Below, piece by piece: positions 17,619 to 25,667 of a stretch of DNA of 64,000 nt; positions within the stretch are counted from its first letter, which is position 1; the number at the start of each line of letters is the position of its first letter. The notes below the pieces were generated by a model. It did not search any database and was not told the origin of the DNA. It worked only from the letters and a program-made list of their open reading frames with translations. Made by a program: the position numbers and the translations under genes. Origin of the DNA: CAZJAH01 sp964544155 (GTDB taxonomy: Bacteria; Bacteroidota; Ignavibacteria; Kapaibacteriales; UBA2268). Location of the stretch: the NCBI GenBank assembly GCA_964544155.1, contig CAZJAH010000002.1, positions 1 through 64,000 on the forward strand, read 5' to 3'.

Positions 17619-20432
17619 ATGAAACGAACCTTATTATCATTTTTCGCTTTAATTTTATTCCTTGGTTTATCCATAAGCCAGGATCTGTATTCACAGCCGG
17701 ATTTGGACAAGAAACTGCCGTTTGATCCTAAAGTAAAAATTGGCAAGCTGGATAACGGAATAACATATTACATAAGGCAAAATGAAAAGCCTGAAAACAG
17801 GGCAGAACTACAAATTGTTGTAAAAGCCGGATCTATACTGGAAGATGATGACCAGGCAGGGCTCGCGCACTTTGTTGAGCACATGGCTTTTAACGGAACC
17901 AAGAACTTCCCCAAAAATGAACTGATTGAATTCCTGGAAGGCCTGGGAATGAGATTTGGAGCTGACGTTAACGCCAATACGGGCTTTGATCGTACTTACT
18001 ATATGATCACTGTACCGACAGACACAATGAAGAAAATAGACCAGGGCCTTCAGGTACTTGAAGACTGGGCGCATAATGTATCCTTCGATCAGGAAGAAAT
18101 CGACAAAGAAAGGCTTGTTATTCTTGAAGAATGGCGCGTGTACCGAGGCGCAAACGAAAGAGTAAACAGAAAGCATTACCCTGTGATGCTGTATAACTCA
18201 CGCTATGCCGACAGGCTTCCGATTGGCGATACGGCAGTTATCATGAACGCTCCCAGGCAGCGTTTCCTCGATTTCTATAATGACTGGTACAGGCCAGACC
18301 TTACAGCTGTTATAGCAGTCGGCGATTTTGACGTAAATATGATGGAAGAAAAGATCAAAAAGCAGTTCTCCGGAATAAAAATGCCGGAAAACGCCAAACC
18401 AAGGCCGGAATTTGAAATTCCGCTGGGCAATGAACCTATGGTTTCGGTTGCTAAAGATAAGGAGCTGCCTTATAATATAGCTCAAATTATTGTTAAAAGG
18501 CCTGAAGGCCCGAAATTTACACATAGAGCTTACAGGACTAACCTTGTTAATAACCTTTACAGCACTATGCTCTCTATGAGGCTTCAGGAATATCTCCAGA
18601 AACCGGAATCGCCTTTTAATTTTGTTGCTCAGGGCGGCCTCGGCGGATTTATAGGGGATGTGGAAGCGCTGACTCTCGTTGGTATCATTAAATCAGGGCA
18701 GATAGAAAAGGGTGTGGAAACACTGCTGATTGAAGGATTCAGAGCTGATAAGCACGGCTTTAACAAAAGTGAACTGGATAGAGCAAAAGAACAAATGATG
18801 TCCATGATTGAAAAATACTATAACGAAAGAGACAAAAACGAATCAATGAATTACGCTCAGGAATACATGAGAAACTTCATTGAGGATGAATCCATGCCCG
18901 GTATCGAGTACGAATACAATTTGTATAAGCAATTCCTGCCTACAATCAGCTTAGACGAAATCAACGAACTTGCTAAAACCACAATCCAGGACCAAGACCT
19001 TGTTATCACGGTAAGCGCACAGGATACCGAAGACGCGGTAATACCGGCTAAGGATGAGATCATGGCCGTCTATGAAAAGGTTAAAGATATGGATATCATG
19101 CCTTATGAAGATATTACCAGTGATAAGCCGCTCATGGAAAGAAAACCCACACCCGGTACCATAACAGGTACGGAAAAGAACGATAAGCTTGGAATAGAAA
19201 TTCTTACTCTTTCAAACGGCGCTGAAGTAGTGCTTAAGAAAACTGACTTTAAAAACGATGAAATTCTTATGCGCGCCTACAGCCCGGGCGGTACATCACT
19301 TGCAGATACAAAATACTTCAGGGATGCCGATATGGCCGCTTCAATCGTGGATAACGCGGGTATTGCCGATTTTGACGCGAATACTTTAAGAAAAATGCTT
19401 ACCGGCAAGAACATTAGCGTATCGCCTTACATCGGTGAGCTGACCGAAGGGTTCAGGGGTAATACAACACCTAAAGATATTGAAACTCTTTTCCAGCTTG
19501 TACATTTGTACTTTACTTCCCCCAGGAAAGATCCTGAATCCTTTAAATCCTTTATCAGCCAGCAGAAGGATTATCTTAATACAGCTTCAAGGGATCCTTC
19601 CAGCGTGCTGGGCGATACAGTCAGCGCGGTGCTTTATCAGCATCACCCCCGCTATATGCCTTTGACAGCCGCTGGTATTGACATGATCAGCCTGGAAAAA
19701 GCTTATGAATTCTATAAAGAACGCTTCAGCGACGCCTCCGACTTTACTTTCTTCTTTGTGGGCAATTACGACGACGCTAAGATGAAAGATATGATCAAAA
19801 CTTATATCGCAAGCCTTCCCGCCACAAATAGAAATGAAAAATGGAAAGATGTAGGCGCGCGAATGGCACAGAAAAAAATCGAAAAAGAAGTGAAAAAAGG
19901 CATTGAGCCTAAATCATCCGTCAGACTTATTTTTACAGGTGATTTTGATTATAACCGCGAAAACCGCTGGGAACTTAAAGCTCTGACAGAAGCTCTTAAT
20001 ATCAGACTCAGGGAAGTTATCCGCGAGGATAAAGGCGGAGTTTACGGAATAGGCGTATTTCCAAGAATGAATCATTATCCATACGAAAGCTATGCCGTTT
20101 ACGTTTACTTCAGTACTAACCCTGACAGAGTAGAAGAGTTGGTCTCGGCTATTGATGAAGTTATTCTTGATTTCAAAGAAGTTCCTGTTGAAAAAAAATA
20201 TGTTCAGAAAGTAAAAGAAATAACAAAGAAAGAGTACGAAACCAGCATCAAAGAAAACAAATTCTGGCTGAACGCTCTCTACCAGTACGATTACAACAAT
20301 GAGAACCCGGAAGTACTACTCGAAACACCCGAAATGGCTGATAAACTTACGGCTAAAGATATACAGAAAGCCGCTAAGAAATATCTCAATTACGACAGCC
20401 GCCTTAAAGTGGTACTTAACCCGGAAGACTAA
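17619..20432 (+). CDS. Secreted M16-family zinc metallopeptidase
   Basis: The 937 residues begin with a signal peptide (MKRTLLSFFALILFLGLSIS). The inverted zinc motif HFVEH gives ligands His84 and His88 and catalytic Glu87, and the third ligand is Glu164 in DKERLVILEE. Two paired M16 modules follow. The second half (about 515-937) lacks a zinc motif and is the expected inactive partner, as in pitrilysin-like and periplasmic two-module proteins. It likely degrades peptides in the periplasm or outside the cell. A weak Shine-Dalgarno (AGGG) precedes the ATG. The gene is followed by a strong terminator and is divergent from ileS. Confidence 0.93.
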   Translation: MKRTLLSFFALILFLGLSISQDLYSQPDLDKKLPFDPKVKIGKLDNGITYYIRQNEKPENRAELQIVVKAGSILEDDDQAGLAHFVEHMAFNGTKNFPKNELIEFLEGLGMRFGADVNANTGFDRTYYMITVPTDTMKKIDQGLQVLEDWAHNVSFDQEEIDKERLVILEEWRVYRGANERVNRKHYPVMLYNSRYADRLPIGDTAVIMNAPRQRFLDFYNDWYRPDLTAVIAVGDFDVNMMEEKIKKQFSGIKMPENAKPRPEFEIPLGNEPMVSVAKDKELPYNIAQIIVKRPEGPKFTHRAYRTNLVNNLYSTMLSMRLQEYLQKPESPFNFVAQGGLGGFIGDVEALTLVGIIKSGQIEKGVETLLIEGFRADKHGFNKSELDRAKEQMMSMIEKYYNERDKNESMNYAQEYMRNFIEDESMPGIEYEYNLYKQFLPTISLDEINELAKTTIQDQDLVITVSAQDTEDAVIPAKDEIMAVYEKVKDMDIMPYEDITSDKPLMERKPTPGTITGTEKNDKLGIEILTLSNGAEVVLKKTDFKNDEILMRAYSPGGTSLADTKYFRDADMAASIVDNAGIADFDANTLRKMLTGKNISVSPYIGELTEGFRGNTTPKDIETLFQLVHLYFTSPRKDPESFKSFISQQKDYLNTASRDPSSVLGDTVSAVLYQHHPRYMPLTAAGIDMISLEKAYEFYKERFSDASDFTFFFVGNYDDAKMKDMIKTYIASLPATNRNEKWKDVGARMAQKKIEKEVKKGIEPKSSVRLIFTGDFDYNRENRWELKALTEALNIRLREVIREDKGGVYGIGVFPRMNHYPYESYAVYVYFSTNPDRVEELVSAIDEVILDFKEVPVEKKYVQKVKEITKKEYETSIKENKFWLNALYQYDYNNENPEVLLETPEMADKLTAKDIQKAAKKYLNYDSRLKVVLNPED

Positions 20433-20457
20433 TCGGAGCAATTATACAGGTATATCC

Positions 20458-20483
20458 AAGCCGCCTTCGGGCGGCTTTTTTTA
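20458..20483 (+). terminator. Terminator of the M16 peptidase gene
   Basis: The stem GCCGCC (20460-20465) pairs with GGCGGC (20470-20475) around a stable TTCG tetraloop, with AA/TT extension and a run of seven Ts. Confidence 0.9.
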
Positions 20484-20626
20484 TTTTTAAAATACTCTTT
20501 TTTGTATCAGGACAAAATATATGGGCAAGATTATGAATAAAAAAAAATTTGCATAATTATTTTTTTTTATGTTATTGGTGAGATTAATGTTTTTTCTCTA
20601 ATTAAGCATTCATTGGAGATGGGAGT

Positions 20627-21028
20627 ATGTTAAAGAGATGTTTTTCATTATTGATTTTTTTGATTTCTACACTGGCTATGATCGCGCAGGAAGAAAACAA
20701 AGTCACTGAAACAGAAAATGTTTTGGGAGCATCCTACAGTTTTAATAATCCCGATGACGTGAGATTTCTTGAGTTTAGATGGCAATACAGCGATTTACTA
20801 AAAGACAGGATTCTTATCCCATTTATGGAGTATAACGCCGAGTTTGCTCTTCATGAAAGTGATCCCGGAGGATATATGGGTGTATTTCTGGGATTAAAGG
20901 ATGAACTTCTTTCCGTAGGTTTTAGTTTTATTGTTATCGATTTTTCTACAGGAATTATTGGAAATATTAATAATGACAACAAGGGAAACCTAAATATTGG
21001 GGCCCGGATTGGATTAAACGCTGCTTAA
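20627..21028 (+). CDS. Small secreted, probable outer-membrane beta-barrel protein, truncated by an in-frame stop
   Basis: The 133 residues start with a signal peptide (MLKRCFSLLIFLISTLAMIAQ). Alternating polar/hydrophobic stretches typical of beta-strands follow (VRFLEFRWQYSD, LLSVGFSFIVIDFST, LNIGARIGL). A GGAG Shine-Dalgarno lies eight bases before the ATG. The frame ends at TAA 21026-21028, but the same frame continues open for 29 more codons to TAG 21116-21118. Those codons encode more strand-like sequence ending in AFYAF, the aromatic C-terminus expected of a barrel protein. The gene therefore looks like a recent nonsense mutant or holds a sequencing error. The family was not recognised. 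Confidence 0.6.
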   Translation: MLKRCFSLLIFLISTLAMIAQEENKVTETENVLGASYSFNNPDDVRFLEFRWQYSDLLKDRILIPFMEYNAEFALHESDPGGYMGVFLGLKDELLSVGFSFIVIDFSTGIIGNINNDNKGNLNIGARIGLNAA

Positions 21029-21118
21029 AAAGGATACGGCTTACGGTTTAGCATTCTATCCATACCCGGGGCTGAATACGAAGGCCTGATAAGCTTAGGA
21101 GCTTTTTACGCTTTTTAG
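21029..21118 (+). pseudogene. In-frame continuation of the interrupted outer-membrane protein gene
   Basis: Directly after the TAA stop and without a frame change, 29 codons read KGYGLRFSILSIPGAEYEGL and then ISLGAFYAF, ending at TAG. The sequence has two amphipathic strands and ends in Phe, like the terminal strand of an outer-membrane barrel. No separate start codon or Shine-Dalgarno exists for it. Confidence 0.55.
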
Positions 21119-21319
21119 ATAATATTTTTTTTGAAAAAGCCCAGAAACCCAATTCAATGAAATAGCCCTGTCTCAAACACTTTTAGCGCGTCCAAAATTG
21201 TTACTGCCGTAAATATTTTGTAAATAATGAATATGAATTTGTTAAAATAAAATGTAACTTTACAAACAGTTATTATGTCAGATAATTAAAGATTTTCATT
21301 AAAATAATCCGGAATCACC

Positions 21320-22648
21320 ATGAGATCATTCATTATTATATTCTTAATGGCAGCAGCGGCAATGAGCGCGCAGGATATATCCATCACAATTTACAACGAA
21401 AATTACGGGGTCATAAAGGAAACCCGGAAGATGGAAATCCCCAAAGGCAGATCGGAGATAATGCTCGCGGACGTACCTTCGGAAATCATTCCCGCGTCTG
21501 TATTCATCGAGCTCAACGGCTCTGTGCTTGAGCAGAATTACCGCTACGACCTGGCCAGCCTCTTTACCATTCTGCAAAGGTATATCGATAAAGAAGTAAC
21601 ATTGGTTCGCGGCGGACAGCCGGTTACCGGAAAGCTGCTTTCTGTTGGAGACAATAATATTGTGCTTCAGAAAGAAGACGGCTCGCTTGATATGTTCACC
21701 GATACTGATGATACGCGCGTTTTAGCAGGCGCACTGCCGGAAGGCCTGATCACAAAGCCGGCCCTGCAATGGCTCGTTGAATCAAAAAGCGGCGGCAAAC
21801 AGGATGTAGAGCTGAGCTACCACACAAAGGGCATGAGCTGGCAGGCAGAATACATTTTAGTTCTTAATGAAGACGATACCCGCGCCGGCCTCAATGCCTG
21901 GGTAAGTATCGATAACCAATCCGGCGCCTCATTCAAAAAAGCTAAGCTCCAACTTATTGCCGGCGATGTGAATATTATTAGGACTCTGCCGAGTTCTTTT
22001 AGCAGTAATGTAAACTTAAAAAGAGAGAGCTTTGATGAAAGTGCTTTTAGGGAAGATAAATTTTTTGAATACCATAAATACGAATTACAGCGGGAAACCG
22101 GCCTGCAGCAAAATGAAACAAAACAGATTGGACTATTTAATGTTGATGATATAGAAATCATTAAAAAATACTACTATATTGTGAGCGAAAACAATACTGA
22201 AGTGACTTTATGGCTGCAATTCACAAACAGCTCAGGGAACAATATGGGTATGCCGCTCCCTAAAGGCAAAATCAGGGTAAACAAAGCCTCAAATAAGGAC
22301 GAACTCATATTTCTTGGCGAGGACTTGATTGAGCATACTCCTAAGGATGAACAAGTTAAGATAAACATTGGTAATGCTTTTGATATTATAGGCGAAACTA
22401 CCCTGCTTGAACGCAACAAAATTGCCAATGAAGTCACTGAAGAGAAGTATAAAGTAGAGCTGAGAAACCGTAAGGAAGAAGAAGCGCTGGTAGAAGTTTG
22501 GCAAAATTTCTGGCAAAGAGATTGGGAAATTGTCGAATCGGAAGTCAAATTCAAAATCGAAAACGCCCGCAAGGTGAAATTCCTGGTACCCGCGCTTAAA
22601 GCCGGCGAAGTTAAAAGCTTTACCTATAAGGTGAGGATAAAAGGATAA
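21320..22648 (+). CDS. Secreted DUF4139-domain protein
   Basis: The 442 residues begin with a signal peptide (MRSFIIIFLMAAAAMSAQ). The N-terminal beta-rich region starts ISITIYNENYGVIKETR. The DUF4139 core follows, with characteristic SYHTKGMSWQAEYILVL, WVSIDNQSGASF, and a C-terminal VEVWQNFWQRDWEIVES. Related proteins are beta-rich and often annotated as mucoidy-inhibitor-like; their molecular role is not established. A charged segment at about 230-260, with many Glu, Lys and Arg, interrupts the domain. The gene is isolated on the plus strand and convergent with ribE. Confidence 0.8.
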   Translation: MRSFIIIFLMAAAAMSAQDISITIYNENYGVIKETRKMEIPKGRSEIMLADVPSEIIPASVFIELNGSVLEQNYRYDLASLFTILQRYIDKEVTLVRGGQPVTGKLLSVGDNNIVLQKEDGSLDMFTDTDDTRVLAGALPEGLITKPALQWLVESKSGGKQDVELSYHTKGMSWQAEYILVLNEDDTRAGLNAWVSIDNQSGASFKKAKLQLIAGDVNIIRTLPSSFSSNVNLKRESFDESAFREDKFFEYHKYELQRETGLQQNETKQIGLFNVDDIEIIKKYYYIVSENNTEVTLWLQFTNSSGNNMGMPLPKGKIRVNKASNKDELIFLGEDLIEHTPKDEQVKINIGNAFDIIGETTLLERNKIANEVTEEKYKVELRNRKEEEALVEVWQNFWQRDWEIVESEVKFKIENARKVKFLVPALKAGEVKSFTYKVRIKG

Positions 22649-22668
22649 ATTCTTCAGATAGATGCATA

Positions 22669-22686
22669 GCGGCCGGGATTAGCCGC
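22669..22686. terminator. Weak hairpin between convergent DUF4139 gene and ribE
   Basis: A 5-bp stem pairs GCGGC (22669-22673) with GCCGC (22682-22686), with an 8-base loop. A mixed A/C/T stretch with only a short T run follows on the plus strand. It is a plausible but weak terminator. Confidence 0.35.
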
Positions 22687-22768
22687 AAACCCTTATTTTG
22701 TTAAAGATTTATACAGGATGCGGTTGCTATCATACTGCATTTATCATACATTATTCAATATTCATCTT

Positions 22769-23404
22769 TCAAAAAGGCTGGTCATAATACTGATCAAGTA
22801 TAGAGGCTTTTTTCTCTTTGACAGATAGCATTTTTTCAACATATTTGCCGATGAGGTCGAACTCGAGATTAACCTTATTGCCCGGATTCAGATTTCCAAG
22901 TGTAGTTACCTTCCATGTATGCGGTATGATCGATACAGTAAATTTATAAGTCCGGACTCTTGCCACAGTCAGGCTAACTCCATTGATAGCAATAGAGCCT
23001 ACAGGTATTATATACCTATCGAATTCAGAGGGATATTCCACAGTAACTAATATTCCGGTTTGCTGCTTCACAATAGAGACAACGCTGCCGGTAGTATCCA
23101 CATGCCCCTGTACAAGGTGCCCACCCATCCTTCCGCCGAGCCTGGCAGCTCGTTCAAGGTTAATCGTGCTACCCACGGATAATGAGTTTATTGTAGTTTT
23201 GGCTAAAGTTTCTTCAACGGCCTCAACATCAAAGCTTGTTTCATTAACCCTGACCACAGTCTGGCAAACTCCATCGAGCGCTATTGAATCGTCAATTTTC
23301 AGGCCGTCCATAACTACCCGGGCAGCAATACTCAAACGCTTCCCGCCGCCCAGTGGTTTAATGGCTTTAACTAAACCTGTTTCTTCAATTAATCCGGTAA
23401 ACAT
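22769..23404 (-). CDS. ribE: Riboflavin synthase, alpha subunit
   Basis: The enzyme dismutates two 6,7-dimethyl-8-ribityllumazine molecules to riboflavin and a pyrimidinedione. The 211 residues begin with the invariant MFTGLIEETG and contain two homologous lumazine-binding halves. The first carries LDGVCQTVV and GGRMGGHLVQGHVD. The second carries AINGVSLTVARV, with VSIIPHTWKVTTLG at its end. The start codon follows the rnr stop with no gap (TAA then ATG), so the two genes are transcribed together and probably translationally coupled. No FMN riboswitch is visible upstream, which fits its internal position. Confidence 0.95.
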   Translation of the reverse strand: MFTGLIEETGLVKAIKPLGGGKRLSIAARVVMDGLKIDDSIALDGVCQTVVRVNETSFDVEAVEETLAKTTINSLSVGSTINLERAARLGGRMGGHLVQGHVDTTGSVVSIVKQQTGILVTVEYPSEFDRYIIPVGSIAINGVSLTVARVRTYKFTVSIIPHTWKVTTLGNLNPGNKVNLEFDLIGKYVEKMLSVKEKKASILDQYYDQPF

Positions 23405-25570
23405 TTAGATTCCCGTATTCATTTCTTCTTCATATGGCCTGTCATCGACAAGGAGGAGGTCGATATTACGCTTATCGACATTTACCTTTGCCAGTTTAAC
23501 CCTCAGCCTTTTACCGAAACCAAAAACTTTCTTATGTCTTTTGCCGATGAGCCTGTAGTTTTTTTCGTCATAGTAATAATAATCATCATGCAGGTCGCGC
23601 ATGTGGAGCAGTCCTTCGGCATAAAACCCGTCCAGCATTATGAACAGTCCGAATGAAGTAACGCCGGTAATTGTTCCGTTGAAATCCTCGCCGATATAAT
23701 TTTCTGCCATAACCGCTGAAGTAAGCTTAATTGAAGCTCTTTCGGCTTCCATGGCAAGCCGCTCTCTATCGGAGGAATGTCCGCCAACATCCTTCATAAG
23801 CAAACCGAGCCATTTTATCCTTTCGGCGTTTGGCTTGCCTTTTTGGTACTCTTTAGCCAGTCGATGAATTATCAAATCAGGGTAGCGCCTGATTGGCGAG
23901 GTAAAGTGCGTATAATCTTTAAACCCAAGGCCGAAATGCCCAAGATTCCTGTGCGAATAAACAGCCTTAGGCATTGAACGAATAAGTATCTGATGTACAA
24001 TTTCCTTTTCAGGCCTGTTTTCAACTGCTTTAAGCACTTGATTAATATCTTTAGAAGTAAGTTCTTTTTTCTGGATTTTCGGGCCGAAAGTGCTGATGAA
24101 CTGCATGGCTTCCTGAATTCGTTTAGGATCGGGATCCTCATGTATCCTGTGCAAAAATGGCAGGTCTTCACGTATCTTGTATTTCTTGGCAAGCGGCTTA
24201 ATATGCTCGGCGACCACCCTGTTACAAATCAACATACACTCTTCCACAAGCGCAGTGGCGTCGTTTGTCCTTTTCAGCAGTACTTCAACGGGATATTTAT
24301 TTTCATCCAGGCGGTATTTAATTTCGAAAGTATCGAATTCAATTCCTCCTTCGCGGTACCTTTTTTTTCTGAGTGTAGCTGCCAGTTCATGCAGTTTGAG
24401 TATTAGATCTGAATTATCGCCTTTGCCGGACCTTATAATATCTAAAACTTCCTCATAGCTATAGCGCCTTTTAGAGTTTATGACGCTTTTATTTATTTCA
24501 TAATTCTTAACGGCGCCGCGTTTGGATATTTCCATAAACACCGAAAATGCCAGCCTGTCTTCATCCGGCCTGAGCGAGCACAGATCGTTAGATAACCTTT
24601 CAGGCAGCATCGGTATCACTCTGTCCACAAGATACACGCTGGTAGCCCTGTAACGGGCTTCTAAATCTATTGGGGAATTCTCTTCAACATAATGGCTGAC
24701 ATCAGCTATATGCACGCCGAGCCTGTAATTACCGTTGTCAAGTATTTCCAGTGAGAGGGCGTCGTCAAAATCCTTTGCGTCAACCGGATCGATTGTAATA
24801 ATGGCCTGATCCCTCAGATCCAGTCTGCCCTCAATTTTTTTGGCGGCCGGCGGCATCTTTAACTGCCGGGCTTCATCAAGAACTTCTTTTGGGAATTCTT
24901 CCGGCAGTCCGAATTCCTGAATGATTGAATCATATTCGGTTCTTGGATCGCCGGCTTTGCCTATTACTTCGATGATCTCAGCCTGCGGGCTTTTGTTCTG
25001 GTCTTCCCAGCGGAGGAATTTCGCGCTTACTTTATCGCCCGGTTTAGCATCTTTTAATTTATTTTGTGGTATTAAAAAATCCACATAAAATGTGTCTTCA
25101 TCGGGTATAAGGAAATAAAAATCACCATCATACTCAATTGTGCCTACAATCTTTTCGATTCCCCTTTCGAGTATTTTGATAACTTCGCCGCGGGGCTTTT
25201 TACCTCTGCGCATTGCAAGCGGTTTAACCAATACGGTATCGCCGTTAAGGGCTGTAAGCATATTTGAGCGCCGGATTATTATCTTAGAAAATTCAGGGTC
25301 GTCAGTAAACACAATACCTTTGCTGTTAGCTATTTCAATTTTTCCTTTCAGAGAAGTAAAAATCGCGGGATCTTTTAAATAATATTTTCTCCTGGTGGAT
25401 TTTTCAATTATTTCCTTTTCGGCCAGTTCATCGAGAGTTGCTTTAAGGATTTCATAATCGGATTCATCCGATTTGATCTCCAGTGCTTTAGCTATTTCGT
25501 TCAGTTTAAGTGGGCCTTTAGTTTCTCTGAAAAGGCTGAGCAGTTCGTCTGAAAGTTTTTCTGATAGCAT
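23405..25570 (-). CDS. rnr: Ribonuclease R
   Basis: This 3'-5' exoribonuclease of the RNB family degrades structured RNA in the cytoplasm. The 721 residues carry an N-terminal winged-helix segment (LFRETKGPLKLNEIAKALEI). Cold-shock-like OB folds follow. The RNB catalytic domain has the Asp cluster DPVDAKDFDDA, and SPIRRYPDLIIHR is also present. A C-terminal S1 domain follows (GTITGVTSFGLFIMLDG). The basic C-terminal tail common in Proteobacteria is short here. It is the first gene of an operon with ribE. Confidence 0.96.
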   Translation of the reverse strand: MLSEKLSDELLSLFRETKGPLKLNEIAKALEIKSDESDYEILKATLDELAEKEIIEKSTRRKYYLKDPAIFTSLKGKIEIANSKGIVFTDDPEFSKIIIRRSNMLTALNGDTVLVKPLAMRRGKKPRGEVIKILERGIEKIVGTIEYDGDFYFLIPDEDTFYVDFLIPQNKLKDAKPGDKVSAKFLRWEDQNKSPQAEIIEVIGKAGDPRTEYDSIIQEFGLPEEFPKEVLDEARQLKMPPAAKKIEGRLDLRDQAIITIDPVDAKDFDDALSLEILDNGNYRLGVHIADVSHYVEENSPIDLEARYRATSVYLVDRVIPMLPERLSNDLCSLRPDEDRLAFSVFMEISKRGAVKNYEINKSVINSKRRYSYEEVLDIIRSGKGDNSDLILKLHELAATLRKKRYREGGIEFDTFEIKYRLDENKYPVEVLLKRTNDATALVEECMLICNRVVAEHIKPLAKKYKIREDLPFLHRIHEDPDPKRIQEAMQFISTFGPKIQKKELTSKDINQVLKAVENRPEKEIVHQILIRSMPKAVYSHRNLGHFGLGFKDYTHFTSPIRRYPDLIIHRLAKEYQKGKPNAERIKWLGLLMKDVGGHSSDRERLAMEAERASIKLTSAVMAENYIGEDFNGTITGVTSFGLFIMLDGFYAEGLLHMRDLHDDYYYYDEKNYRLIGKRHKKVFGFGKRLRVKLAKVNVDKRNIDLLLVDDRPYEEEMNTGI

Positions 25571-25667
25571 TTTATTCCGTTTTTGTTATAAGTTTTACTC
25601 TGGTAAAGAAATAAATAGGCACAATTTATTTTATTTATCTTAATTATTTATTAAATAGTTATTAAAA

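Noticed and set aside
20941..21118. Frameshift in the small outer-membrane protein
   Set aside because: Codon-by-codon reading shows the downstream segment is in the same frame, so this is a nonsense codon and not a frameshift.
23405..25570. FMN riboswitch for ribE
   Set aside because: ribE is internal to an operon directly after rnr. No RFN-like conserved sequence was seen before rnr or ribE.
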